The notes under the pieces are model-generated. The model saw nothing but the letters and a program-made list of their open reading frames with translations. It did no database searches and was not told the origin of the DNA. A program made the position numbers and the translations under genes. From positions 1 through 22,811 of the forward strand of contig JAFABO010000170.1 in the NCBI GenBank assembly GCA_023426005.1: 22,811 nucleotides of DNA. The letters run 5' to 3'. The first letter of the stretch is position 1. Each line of letters begins with the position of its first letter. Shown here in pieces: positions 7,941-16,009 of this stretch. The stretch comes from Bacillota bacterium. GTDB taxonomy: Bacteria; Bacillota; Clostridia; Acetivibrionales; DSM-1351.

Positions 7941-8972
7941 ATGGAAAGCATGCCATTGTTGACAGAAAGAATTACACTGGAATTACGCAATCAGATTTTA
8001 AAGATGAGATGCGATTCTTTGGTTAAAATACCGTCGGAAAGAGAGTTAACCGAAATTTTTAATGCAAGCAGGCCAAGCATAAGGCAGGCAATAAAAAACC
8101 TGATAAATGAAGGCTTATTGATTCAAGAGCGGGGAAAGGGTACTTATGTTACTCCCAAGATTAAAATTCATACTCTTGATATCATCTGTTCCCCGGATAT
8201 AAAAAGGAATGATCCGTTTTATAATAGTTTTCTTGTAGAAATAACAAAATTCGCAGCAAAACAATCCATGAACCTCTTTATTGTGGATTATGATCAGATT
8301 ATGAACACATATAGGGAATCTCCGCTGGTGATAGTTGGATCTATCGAAGATAGTGTTTTGGAATTGCTGAAAAAGGTGTATAAAACAATTATAGCTTTTC
8401 AAAGTTATCCCGATCACAATGAAATTACTCAAATTTATTTTGATCACTATAAAATAGGCTATATGGCAGCCAGAATCCTTTCGAGATTTAACCATAAAAA
8501 TATTGTACATTTGGCAGGCCCTGAAAAGTATGTATCTGCCTTGAACAGAAGAGTTGGCTTTGAAGATGCAGCGAAAAAGCTGCGCAGTAATTATAGAATA
8601 CTTACTGAAAAGATGAATTGGGTGGGCGGATACAAGGCGGGAGATGTATTGGTCGATGAGTACACCAATAAGAACCGGCCTACTGCGGTTTTTGTGGCAA
8701 ATGACTGGATGGGAATAGGTCTCATACAAAAGTTAAAGGAAAAAGGGCTGAGAATACCGGAGGACATTTCCGTTATAGGCTGCGATGACATTCCTTTAGC
8801 AAGTGAATTCTCACCGACGCTGGCGACATTTTCTTTGGATATGAAGGTTTTGGTCAATGAACTTTTTGCAGCTTTGAATGAGATGAACTCCTCGGAGGAT
8901 TATTATATGGGAAAAAAAATTCTGCTGTCCCCAACGTTTGTTCCCAGGGATTCGCTGAAAGAAACGAAGTAA
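7941..8972 (+). CDS. GntR-HTH / LacI-type effector-domain transcriptional regulator
   Basis: A sugar-responsive regulator of AraR-like build: an N-terminal GntR winged helix (PSERELTEIFNASRPSIRQAI, then the wing ERGKGTYV) followed by a periplasmic-binding-protein-like effector domain from about residue 85 to the end. The C-terminal part contains LacI-family signatures (RPTAVFVANDWMGIGLIQ, then PEDISVIGCDDIPLA). Start: the ATG at 7941 is chosen because GAGG (7929-7932) is 8 bases upstream; the ATGs at 7920 and 7935 have no site or one too close. That gives 343 aa. It probably controlled the downstream uptake and catabolic genes. Its stop codon coincides with the truncated edge of a solute-binding-protein remnant, so the last residues (KETK) might derive from a deletion junction. 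The effector sugar is unknown. Confidence 0.88.
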   Translation: MESMPLLTERITLELRNQILKMRCDSLVKIPSERELTEIFNASRPSIRQAIKNLINEGLLIQERGKGTYVTPKIKIHTLDIICSPDIKRNDPFYNSFLVEITKFAAKQSMNLFIVDYDQIMNTYRESPLVIVGSIEDSVLELLKKVYKTIIAFQSYPDHNEITQIYFDHYKIGYMAARILSRFNHKNIVHLAGPEKYVSALNRRVGFEDAAKKLRSNYRILTEKMNWVGGYKAGDVLVDEYTNKNRPTAVFVANDWMGIGLIQKLKEKGLRIPEDISVIGCDDIPLASEFSPTLATFSLDMKVLVNELFAALNEMNSSEDYYMGKKILLSPTFVPRDSLKETK

Positions 8973-9762
8973 AGTTCAGGCAAGCTATGTCTATGGCAAT
9001 AAACAGGGATGAAATCAATAAGACGCTTTACTTTGACAAGGCTGATATAAGACAGGCCGTACCACCGGCAAACACCACGTTCTATGAAGACTGGATGGGC
9101 ACTCATATGATAGAATACAGCCCGGACAAAGTAAATGCGCTGTTGGATGAACTGGGCTACAAGTGGGATGCAAACCATGAAGTACGTTTGATGCCCAATG
9201 GCAAGCCGTTTAATATTATTCTTGAAACAACAGAGGAATATGTTCCTGTCAGCCAGATGATAACCAATACTGGTCTAAAGTCGGAGTAAAGACCACTTTA
9301 AAGCAGCAGGAGAGATCTTTCTGGATAGAGAGGGGAAAGACAAACGACAGGGATGCAGAAGTTGCTACAATGGACTCGGTGCAGGAATTTGCACTCAGAT
9401 CAAGACAAATGAGCCGGTTGAATCCGGCAGCTACACAGTCTGAATCGGAATTTATCGTCAATTGGAAAAACTGGTTTGCTACAAATGGCGCAAACGGTGA
9501 AGAGCCGCCGGCAGAGGTTAAAGAGCTCCATCAAAAATGTTTGACCTTCTCTACTGTAAAACCCGGCTCAGATGAGTATATAAAATTAGGTAAGGAAATT
9601 CTTACTGCAACTACGAATAACCTCTGGATGATCGGTACGGTTGTGTCGCCGCGTGTGGTAATAATAAGCAACAAGCTGGGGAATACCCCGACAGAAGGCA
9701 CCTTTGCGTATGACTACAATTTCTGGAATCCGTATAAGGGTGATTCATGGTACTTTAAATAA
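8969..9762 (+). pseudogene. Family-5 extracellular solute-binding protein remnant (5' truncated, frameshifted)
   Basis: The frame begins abruptly as VKFRQAMSMAINRDEI, the typical mid-protein block of SBP_bac_5 dipeptide/oligosaccharide-binding proteins (R-Q-A-x-x-x-A-I-x-R-x-x-I). The whole N-terminal half, including the lipoprotein signal and lobe I, is missing, and no ribosome-binding site precedes the first ATG (8987). The frame stops at 9287-9289, but the coding match continues in the next frame from TGG at 9271. At 9266-9273 AATACTGG reads N-T-G; restoring one T would give N-Y-W-S-K-V-G-V-K, so a one-base loss is the simplest explanation. The second part is open to TAA 9760-9762 and ends FWNPYKGDSWYFK, a normal-looking C terminus. 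It is almost certainly non-functional. In intact loci such genes supply the substrate to DppB/DppC-type permeases. Confidence 0.85.
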
Positions 9763-9777
9763 TTGACCAATAGGAAT

Positions 9778-9814
9778 GGGAAAGACCCTCTGACTCCCCA
9801 TGGGGGTTCTTTCC
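9778..9814 (+). terminator. Intercistronic hairpin between binding-protein remnant and permease
   Basis: GGAAAGA (9779-9785) pairs with TCTTTCC (9808-9814), with further CCC/GGG pairing inside. There is no clean T-run. Such stem-loops after binding-protein genes commonly stabilise or partly terminate the message so that the binding protein is made in excess over the permease. Confidence 0.45.
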
Positions 9815-9865
9815 TATATTCTTTACCAGTATGTAAGTCTATTCAAATAAAGGTGGTTTGTAATC

Positions 9866-10708
9866 ATGATGGAATATATTGTTCGTAGATTTGCTTTCAT
9901 GCTTCTTTTACTTGTTTTGGTTTCAATATTTTCTTTTATCCTAATTCAACTTCCTCCTGGTGATTATGTAACTTCCTATATTTCACAGATGCAGGCACAG
10001 TCAGGTATAACAGTTGATGAGCAGACAATAGAGAACATCAAGGCGGAATACGGCATTGACCAACCGGTATATATGCAGTATATAATGTGGGTAAAAAACA
10101 TGCTTCACGGTGATTTGGGAAAATCCTTCGAGTGGAATAAACCTGTTTCCCGGCTATTGGCGGATACAATGCCATTAACAATTCTGCTCTCCCTGCTAAC
10201 ACTGATTTTTACATATGTAATCGCAATTCCAATCGGAATATGCTCAGCCAGACATCAGTATTCATTTCTTGATTATGTATTCTCTTCCATAGGTTTTATA
10301 GGACTTGCCACTCCCAGCTTTTTCATAGCGCTGATTGCCATGTATTTTCTGAACGTTAAGCTTGGTATCAGTGCCGGAGGGGTAAATTCGGTAAATTTTA
10401 TTGATGCACCCTGGAGTTTTGCTAAATTATTGGATACCCTGGCGCATTTCCCTCTGCCGATTATCGTTATAGGATTAGCTGGGACTGCCAGTGTTATACG
10501 TATTATGAGAGGAACCTTGCTGGATGAACTGAAACGTCCTTATGTTACTGCAGCCAGAGCCAGAGGAATAGAAGAGAGAACACTTCTCTATAAATATCCT
10601 GTGCGTGTGGCTTTAAACCCGATTGTAAGCACAATAGGGAGCATATTGCCCGGTATAGTGTCCGGTGCTACCGTTACAGCAATCGTTCTGGATATCCCAA
10701 CCCTGTAA
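9866..10708 (+). pseudogene. DppB-like ABC permease, 3' truncated
   Basis: An inner-membrane permease of the dipeptide/oligosaccharide (DppB/OppB) family. It starts normally (MMEYIVRRFAFMLLLLVLVSIFSF) with AGGTGG 9 bases upstream. It contains the N-terminal TM helix, the family block IKAEYGIDQPVYMQYI, the GDLGKSF segment, and the EAA-type cytoplasmic loop (around YVTAARARGIEERTLLYKYPVRVALNPIV). It is cut after VLDIPTL, where intact family members continue for roughly 40-50 residues with the last helices; the stop comes from a different gene's sequence. Only about 280 of the usual 310-330 residues remain. No DppC partner or ATPase is present. Probably non-functional because the last membrane segments and the partners are missing. 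Confidence 0.85.
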
Positions 10709-10947
10709 AAGAAAAATGGGAAGCCTTTGGATGGGAAGTTATTGAGTGCGACGGGCACAATATTGGGGAAGTGATATCTGCTTTTGATAAAGCGGATACG
10801 GTGAAGGGCAGGCCTGTTTTATTAATTGCCGATACTATAAAGGGAAAGGGAATATCTTTTGCTGAGAATGTTGTCGGTTTCCATAACGGGGCAATGACTG
10901 CGGAGCAATTTCAACAGGCCCTGAAAGAATTAGGAGAGGACAGGTGA
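10699..10947 (+). pseudogene. Transketolase N-terminal subunit remnant (C-terminal about 82 residues)
   Basis: Reading from 10699 gives NPVKEKWEAFGWEVIECDGHNIG, then a segment with IADTIKGKGISFAEN and FHNGAMTAEQF, ending TGA 10945-10947. This is the end of a split transketolase N-terminal subunit (usually about 270-280 aa): the F-G-W-x-V-x-x-x-D-G-H, T-x-K-G-K-G and HNG blocks are diagnostic. The thiamine-diphosphate-binding first two thirds are missing, with no start codon or ribosome-binding site. The reading frame is clean, so loss looks recent. It is fused in another frame to the truncated permease with overlap around 10699-10705. The C-terminal subunit follows, with its start within 8 bases of this stop, as in intact split-transketolase operons. 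Confidence 0.88.
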
Positions 10948-10954
10948 GGTGGAT

Positions 10955-11887
10955 ATGAATATGCAGGATCCCAGAAAGGCCTATGGAGAGACCCTTGTGG
11001 AGTTAGGGGGTGAAGATGAGAGAGTAGTTGTGCTTGAAGCGGATTTGGGAAAGTCAACAATGAGCTGTATGTTCCAGGAAAGGTTTCCTGAAAGATATTT
11101 TGAGATGGGTATTTCAGAGCAGAACATGACCTCTTTTGCAGCAGGTCTGGCTGCTGCGGGTAAAATAGCTTTTACAAATTCTTTTGCGGTATTTGCCGCC
11201 GGACGTTCCTATGACCAGATCAGGCAGGGAATAGGCACGGCAAATCTCAACGTTAAAATCAACGGTTCCAGTTCAGGCCTGTCGGATTTTGGTGACGGTG
11301 CTACCCACCAGGCTGTGGAGGACATAGCAATTATGAGAGCAATACCGAATATGACTGTACTTGTACCTATGGATAGTGTTGAGACAAAGAAGCTTGTCAG
11401 AGCTGCGGTCAAACATAATGGCCCTGTATATATACGCATATGCAGGAATCCCATGGAGATATTATACCCCGGGGACAGGGAGTTTGTCATTGGTCAGCCT
11501 TATGTGGTCCGTGAAGGAGAGGACATTGTTGTATTTGCATGCGGAATTATGGTCTCAAAGGCTTTGGCCGCTGCCGGGCAGCTTAAAAAAGAAGGTATAT
11601 CAGTGCGGGTGGTAAATGTCAGTTCACTGAAGCCTGTTAATGAGGCTGCAATAAAGGAGCTGGCCAAGGGTGTCAAAGGAATTGTCACGGCTGAAGAACA
11701 TTCGGTTATAGGCGGCTTGACCAGTGCAATTACATATATAATCAGAGGAACGGGCATTCCTTTGGAACCTGTTGCAATTATGGATGTGTTTGGGCAGTCA
11801 GGTCAGAATTATGATGAATTGCTGGCGCATTACGGGCTGACAGAAAACCATATTGCAGAGACTGTGAAGAAAATATTGAAAGGATAG
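10955..11887 (+). CDS. Transketolase C-terminal (pyrimidine-binding) subunit
   Basis: The second half of a split, thiamine-diphosphate-dependent transketolase, which moves two-carbon ketol units between sugars in the cytoplasm. About 310 aa is the normal length. Family marks include VVVLEADLGKST near the N terminus, the catalytic-Glu block MGISEQNMTSFAAGLAAAGK, the FAVFAAGRSYDQIRQGI segment, and GGLTSAI with the DVFGQSG C-terminal domain. The start ATG 10955 follows GAGG (10946-10949); ATG 10961 is also possible (GAGGTGG 8 bases upstream), and a GTG at 10949 is less likely. Because the N-terminal subunit is reduced to a remnant, this protein would be inactive unless a partner is encoded elsewhere. 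It is followed 6 bases later by a GarR-like dehydrogenase. Confidence 0.93.
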   Translation: MNMQDPRKAYGETLVELGGEDERVVVLEADLGKSTMSCMFQERFPERYFEMGISEQNMTSFAAGLAAAGKIAFTNSFAVFAAGRSYDQIRQGIGTANLNVKINGSSSGLSDFGDGATHQAVEDIAIMRAIPNMTVLVPMDSVETKKLVRAAVKHNGPVYIRICRNPMEILYPGDREFVIGQPYVVREGEDIVVFACGIMVSKALAAAGQLKKEGISVRVVNVSSLKPVNEAAIKELAKGVKGIVTAEEHSVIGGLTSAITYIIRGTGIPLEPVAIMDVFGQSGQNYDELLAHYGLTENHIAETVKKILKG

Positions 11888-11893
11888 GGCAAT

Positions 11894-12784
11894 ATGAACA
11901 GAAAAATAGGATTTATAGGTCTTGGCATTATGGGCAAGCCCATGTCAAAAAACCTTTTGAAGGCAGGTTATTCATTGACGGTGTACGGACACCATATGGA
12001 TGTATTGAAAGAGCTTGAGGCTGAAGGTGCTGTGATAGCAGCCTCCTCCAAAGAGGTTGCCGAAAAAAGTGATATAATTATTACCATGCTGCCCAATTCT
12101 CCGCATGTGAAAGAGGTATTATTCGGTGCGGATGGAGTTGTTGACGGGGCAAAACCGGGAACAATCATAATCGATATGAGCTCAATAGATCCTATGGTCT
12201 CCAGAGAGCTGCATTCCAGGCTGAAGGAAAAAAACATAGAGATGCTTGATGCGCCGGTTAGCGGAGGGGAGCCGAAGGCTGTGGACGGAAGCCTGTCAAT
12301 AATGGCAGGCGGCTCAGAAGAGGTATTTGAGCAGATAAAGGATATACTGTTGAAAATGGGAGGTTCTGCTGTATATATCGGTGATATCGGAAGCGGTAAT
12401 GTAACAAAGCTTGCAAACCAGATAATAGTGGCTCTCAATATAGCAGCCATGTCGGAAGCAATGGTACTGGCTGCAAAGGCGCAGGTCAATCCGGAAAAGG
12501 TATTTGAAGCAATAAAGGGGGGACTGGCGGGGAGTACTGTGCTTAATGCAAAAGCCCCTATGGTATTGGATAGAAACTTTAAGCCCGGCTTTAGAATTGA
12601 ACTTCATACAAAGGATCTCCTCAATGCCATGGATACGGCACATAATGTTGACGTCCCTTTGCCGCTTACAGGCCAGGTTCTGGAAATGATGCAGGCCCTC
12701 AAGATAGACGGAAAAGGTAAGAATGACCACAGCGGGCTTGTAGAATACTATGAAAAGCTTGCAAAAGTCGAGGTTAAGAGGTAG
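11894..12784 (+). CDS. GarR-like 2-hydroxy-3-oxopropionate / beta-hydroxyacid dehydrogenase
   Basis: A 296-aa NAD(P)-dependent dehydrogenase of the 3-hydroxyisobutyrate dehydrogenase/tartronate-semialdehyde reductase family (GarR is about 294 aa). The Rossmann motif GFIGLGIMGKPMSKNLLKAG sits at 6-25, the substrate-binding DAPVSGG at 119-125, and the catalytic Lys172 in GNVTKLANQ. The C-terminal all-alpha domain completes the family layout. AAGGAT precedes the ATG, and it is 6 bases from the transketolase subunit and within 5 bases of the next gene, so all three are one operon. Probable role: reducing a small aldehyde-acid or semialdehyde released in a sugar-degradation route. Relatives of this family also act in sulfosugar and apionate pathways, so the exact substrate is open. 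Confidence 0.9.
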   Translation: MNRKIGFIGLGIMGKPMSKNLLKAGYSLTVYGHHMDVLKELEAEGAVIAASSKEVAEKSDIIITMLPNSPHVKEVLFGADGVVDGAKPGTIIIDMSSIDPMVSRELHSRLKEKNIEMLDAPVSGGEPKAVDGSLSIMAGGSEEVFEQIKDILLKMGGSAVYIGDIGSGNVTKLANQIIVALNIAAMSEAMVLAAKAQVNPEKVFEAIKGGLAGSTVLNAKAPMVLDRNFKPGFRIELHTKDLLNAMDTAHNVDVPLPLTGQVLEMMQALKIDGKGKNDHSGLVEYYEKLAKVEVKR

Positions 12785-12788
12785 AGCT

Positions 12789-13592
12789 ATGAGATTTGGA
12801 TGCTGTACCAACATGATTGCGACCAGAGCGGACCTGACAGGTATGGAACATAGCGAGCAGTTGGCAAAGGCAGGCTATGATTATTTAGAGCTTCCGCTTG
12901 CGCAAATAATGGATTTACCGGAAAAAGAATTCGACAAGCTTAAAGGGCACCTGAAAAGATTGAACCTACCATGTGAAGCATGCAATAATTTCTTCCCGGC
13001 CGGTATCAGGCTGACAGGCCGGGAGGTCAATATGGAAAGTGTCCATAAATACACAGAAGCCGCATTATTAAGAGCCTCGGAGCTGGGAGCAGAGGTAATT
13101 GTCTTTGGGAGCTCGGGAGCAAAGAATGTCCCTGAGGGCTTTCCGTTTGAAGCGGCGTGGGAGCAGTTGGTATTTTTGCTTAGGACAATAAATCTATCAG
13201 CGAAAAAATATGGTATAACAATTGCAATCGAACCTTTAAATCAGCAGGAAAGTAATATCGTTAATACGCTGGAGGATGGGCTCAGACTTGCCGGAGAAGT
13301 TGCCGGGGAGAATGTAAAATTGCTTGTTGACTATTACCATTTTTCAATGGAAAACGAGGAAATCAGCAGTTTAAAGACCGCAGAGGGGCTTATAAAACAT
13401 GTACATATTGCAAGACCTGAAGGAAGGGGCTTTCCATGCACAGCAGACCGAGAAAATTATTCGCTTTTTCTGAGAAAATTAAAAGAGACCGGGTATGGCG
13501 ATAGGATAAGTATAGAGGCTTATTCACAGGATTTCAGCAGGGATTTTTCAAAGGGTCTGGACTGTTTAAAAACCTATTTAAAGCCTTTGTAG
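12789..13592 (+). CDS. TIM-barrel sugar (phosphate) isomerase/epimerase
   Basis: A 267-aa member of the xylose-isomerase-like TIM-barrel family (AP endonuclease 2 / hydroxypyruvate isomerase / ketose 3-epimerase group). Expected metal ligands are visible: E148 (AIEPLN), D181 (LLVDYYH), H206 (KHVHIA) and E243 (ISIEAY), with H184 nearby. The start ATG 12789 follows GAGG by 7 bases; an upstream ATG at 12750 lies inside the preceding gene and lacks support. It probably interconverts aldose/ketose or epimers in the same catabolic operon as the split transketolase and the reductase. The exact substrate cannot be read from sequence. It is the last gene before a strong hairpin. Confidence 0.88.
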   Translation: MRFGCCTNMIATRADLTGMEHSEQLAKAGYDYLELPLAQIMDLPEKEFDKLKGHLKRLNLPCEACNNFFPAGIRLTGREVNMESVHKYTEAALLRASELGAEVIVFGSSGAKNVPEGFPFEAAWEQLVFLLRTINLSAKKYGITIAIEPLNQQESNIVNTLEDGLRLAGEVAGENVKLLVDYYHFSMENEEISSLKTAEGLIKHVHIARPEGRGFPCTADRENYSLFLRKLKETGYGDRISIEAYSQDFSRDFSKGLDCLKTYLKPL

Positions 13593-13604
13593 TTACAATA
13601 TTTA

Positions 13605-13653
13605 AAAATGATTAAGGGGATGTCATAAAACATTGTGTTGGCATCCCCTTAAT
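13605..13653. terminator. Hairpin terminator between the sugar operon and the DUF1015 gene
   Basis: ATTAAGGGGATG (13611-13622) pairs perfectly with CATCCCCTTAAT (13642-13653). On the minus strand it is followed by CATTTTT, so it best terminates the DUF1015 gene; on the plus strand no T-run follows, but the stem may still stop the converging operon. Confidence 0.75.
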
Positions 13654-13665
13654 GGCGTCAGTTTG

Positions 13666-14982
13666 TCATTTTATTTTTCTGCATTCCAGATAAAAGCGCT
13701 TTTCCCCGGCTTCGCCCATGGAGAAGGTCTTTCTGGGCAGGGCTCCGTCCAGTATAACTGTTTTGAAGAGCTCGGTCTTATTCATGGGCGGGAGATAAAA
13801 ACCAATGTTCTCTGCTTGTGAACCAAGCTTTGTTACTACGTCCTCCCCGTGTATATAGTCTATTTTGACCTGCGGGTGCTCCTTGATATAATTGTCCAGA
13901 AATGCCTGCAGAGTTCCGACTTCCAGATTGCTGGCGGGGTTTTCTATGGACACCGTTCCTTTACCGGCAGCTGTCACATAGCTGAAGGTATGGGCGGCGC
14001 TGGCGGAACAATTTGAACCCTGGCAGGCCGTTTTGCCGGAGAAGGTTCTGAACTCCTTTAAGAGATCAGCTGTGTCAACATTGAACAGAACCCTGTGAAT
14101 GGGTTCAAATACAAGGCCTGCGTCATGCACATTGACCAGTTCCACCAGGGCATATCTTGCAGGATGCTCTTCCTGCTGTTCAGCCGTCAGGCATTTCTTA
14201 AGGTTTTCCCAATGTCCCTTTGCAGACGCAAGGGAATGGTTGCCGTCGCCAACGGCGAACAGGAGCAGGTCTTTGTCAGCATCAACTCCGTACTTGCTTG
14301 AGAACACACCTTTTTGTGCAAGCTTTGAAAGAGCGTCTGCTATTGAATTCATGTCCTTTTCATCGGAAACCTTATAGCCCTTTATATGCCCGCCGTTCAT
14401 CATCAGCTCAAAATCATACAGCTTTTCCAGTTGGGCGGACTTTTGAAACAAGGGCTCAATCACTGTTTTTCCGGGGTCATCTATAAGCACCATTATATGG
14501 GGAAGCTCTATGGGAGCATCCTGTCTTATCTTAATTCTGGGAGGAAGCCTGTCCAGTACGGTTCCTTCGGTAGCGCGTATCAATGCCTTTGAGCCTTTGT
14601 TATAATCGTAGCATTCCAGGTCCAGGGCTATAATCAGGCCCTTTCTTGATTGTGCATGGGAGGTTTTTCTGTCTGTAAGGATAAAACATTTGCCAAGTCC
14701 GGACAATACTCTGTTGTCGATGTATTGCTTCATGGTGGCATTGATGTCTGAGATTCTGCTGTTGCTGTCGCCGCCTTCGAGATAGACCTCGGGAAAAATA
14801 ATATTAAAAGTCGAAGGGCTGCCCTTCGTTAGTTTCTCAACTTCTTTCCAGTACTCGGGTTCGGAAGTATATTGGTCGCAGGCTACAACAGCCCATTTTT
14901 TCAAAGCTTCATTTTTTGCAGGGAGCATTATATCAGGTATATGTACGCCTAATTTTGACAAAGTATTAATGAGTTTACTCAT
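13666..14982 (-). CDS. DUF1015 family protein
   Basis: A 438-aa cytosolic protein of Pfam DUF1015 (PF06245), in older annotation sometimes labelled ParB/SpoOJ-related. Characteristic blocks are the N-terminal W-A-V-V-A-C-D-Q-Y-T-S-E-P-x-Y-W, IRATEGTVLDRLPPR in the first half, the conserved VGDGNHSLASAKGHW at about the middle, and the end block GEAGEKRFYLECRKI. The start ATG 14982 is chosen because GGAGG sits 5 bases upstream; a TTG at 14994 overlaps that site. The function is not established. From memory, some Clostridia carry this gene next to serC-serA, which hints at serine metabolism, and the DGNH motif resembles the D-G-H-H motif of ParB-fold serine kinases (inference). It is monocistronic here, with its own promoter. 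Confidence 0.9.
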   Translation of the reverse strand: MSKLINTLSKLGVHIPDIMLPAKNEALKKWAVVACDQYTSEPEYWKEVEKLTKGSPSTFNIIFPEVYLEGGDSNSRISDINATMKQYIDNRVLSGLGKCFILTDRKTSHAQSRKGLIIALDLECYDYNKGSKALIRATEGTVLDRLPPRIKIRQDAPIELPHIMVLIDDPGKTVIEPLFQKSAQLEKLYDFELMMNGGHIKGYKVSDEKDMNSIADALSKLAQKGVFSSKYGVDADKDLLLFAVGDGNHSLASAKGHWENLKKCLTAEQQEEHPARYALVELVNVHDAGLVFEPIHRVLFNVDTADLLKEFRTFSGKTACQGSNCSASAAHTFSYVTAAGKGTVSIENPASNLEVGTLQAFLDNYIKEHPQVKIDYIHGEDVVTKLGSQAENIGFYLPPMNKTELFKTVILDGALPRKTFSMGEAGEKRFYLECRKIK

Positions 14983-15034
14983 TTTAACCTCCAAATCAAT
15001 ACTTTTTTTAATACTTTTTTTATAGTATTCAACA

Positions 15035-15063
15035 ATTTTACATTAATCTCTGTTTTTAGTCAA
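15035..15063 (-). promoter_or_regulatory. Promoter of the DUF1015 gene
   Basis: On the minus strand TTGACT (15058-15063), 17 bases, then TAAAAT (15035-15040). It lies 53 bases upstream of the ATG. Confidence 0.7.
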
Positions 15064-15112
15064 TTTTCATTGTTTAAAAAATAAAGAGTATAAATAATTT
15101 TTAATTGAATTT

Positions 15113-15140
15113 TTTACACTACAATTACAAATAATATTAT
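15113..15140 (+). promoter_or_regulatory. Possible promoter of the PRC-barrel operon
   Basis: TTTACA (15113-15118), 16 bases, then TATTAT (15135-15140), about 60 bases upstream of the PRC-barrel start. Each box has one mismatch to consensus. Confidence 0.45.
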
Positions 15141-15202
15141 CGGCGGTTTATGAATTTGAAATTTGCGTTTTAGTATAAAAGTTCGTTATAAGGAGGGATG
15201 AG

Positions 15203-15736
15203 ATGCTGAAAAAATACAGCGGAGTTTTAGGACTGCCGGTAGTTTCAGCCAGTGACGGTCTGAAAATCGGAACAATTAAGGATATGGTGTTTAGCAGGGA
15301 TAATAAGGGCATACTCGCCTTCCTTATGGAGAAAGGCAGCTATGCGGTTAAGGGCAATGTGATTTTGCTCAGAAACATTTTAAGCCTCGGGAACGATGCC
15401 ATGATTGTTGATGATCCGGTCAATCTACTGGAATACAGGCGGTTTAAAAAGTTATACCAGCTTCAGGAAAGAAAAAACCTGAGGGGCCTGAAGATATTTA
15501 CACATACAGGTGAAGATCTGGGAGTGGTGCAGGATGTATTATTTGACTACAAAACCGGAAAAGTTGAAGGAGTTCAGGTATCGGACGGACTGGTTCAGGA
15601 CATTATAATGGGCAGGAACATACTCCCGTTTTTCGGAAAGATTGAAATTGGCAATAGCAATATATTGGTGGAAAATGAAGCAGTTGAGGAAATGATGAGT
15701 ACCGGCGGCGGTTTGAGAAGCCGGCTGGAAACCTAA
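15203..15736 (+). CDS. Two-domain PRC-barrel protein
   Basis: A 177-aa soluble protein with two tandem PRC-barrel domains, about residues 5-85 and 90-165. Each contains the typical glycine turn and beta strands (IGTIKDMVFSRDNKGILAF and LGVVQDVLFDYKTGKVEGVQ). PRC-barrels occur in the RimM ribosome-maturation factor and in photosystem, sporulation and RNA-related proteins. No catalytic residues are evident, so the function is unknown. AGGAGGG lies 5 bases before the ATG. It is followed after 25 bases by a small membrane protein. Confidence 0.88.
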   Translation: MLKKYSGVLGLPVVSASDGLKIGTIKDMVFSRDNKGILAFLMEKGSYAVKGNVILLRNILSLGNDAMIVDDPVNLLEYRRFKKLYQLQERKNLRGLKIFTHTGEDLGVVQDVLFDYKTGKVEGVQVSDGLVQDIIMGRNILPFFGKIEIGNSNILVENEAVEEMMSTGGGLRSRLET

Positions 15737-15761
15737 TTTTTTAACAAGGAGGAAAATATTT

Positions 15762-15941
15762 ATGATGAGAAATTTTACCAGAGGGCTTGTGATAGGCGGG
15801 TTAATAGGAGCATCCATCAGCGTTCTGACAAATCCTGAAATAGTTGATCCGCATATGAGAAGAAAGATGATCAAGTCAGGAAGAAAGATCTGGCACAGAT
15901 CAAACCATGTACTTGGTGACGTGATGCATATGTTCAGATAA
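15762..15941 (+). CDS. Small YtxH-like membrane protein
   Basis: A 59-aa reading frame with AAGGAGG 9 bases before ATGATG. It has one glycine-rich hydrophobic helix (about residues 8-23, GLVIGGLIGASISVL) followed by a basic, helical tail with many Arg, Lys and His. This is the pattern of YtxH-like general-stress membrane proteins, though it is short and the assignment is tentative. It sits between the PRC-barrel gene and a strong hairpin. Confidence 0.75.
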   Translation: MMRNFTRGLVIGGLIGASISVLTNPEIVDPHMRRKMIKSGRKIWHRSNHVLGDVMHMFR

Positions 15942-15952
15942 TCAGAAGAGAA

Positions 15953-15996
15953 AACCACTAAAAGCCGAACAGCCAATGTTTGGCTTTTAGTGGTTT
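15953..15996 (+). terminator. Long hairpin directly before the AI-2E permease ribosome-binding site
   Basis: AACCACTAAAAGCC (15953-15966) pairs perfectly over 14 bases with GGCTTTTAGTGGTT (15982-15995). Only one extra T follows before AGGAGG (15997-16002), so it is as likely an intercistronic stability or regulatory element as a terminator. Confidence 0.6.
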
Positions 15997-16009
15997 AGGA
16001 GGTTGCATA

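Noticed and set aside
10681..10947. Possible intentional permease-transketolase fusion protein
   Set aside because: The two parts are in different frames, the permease stops at 10706-10708 and the transketolase part has no start, so this is a deletion scar and not a fusion gene.
12314..12814. 166-codon minus-strand frame inside the GarR-like gene
   Set aside because: Antisense shadow; the plus-strand frame has all family motifs and a ribosome-binding site.
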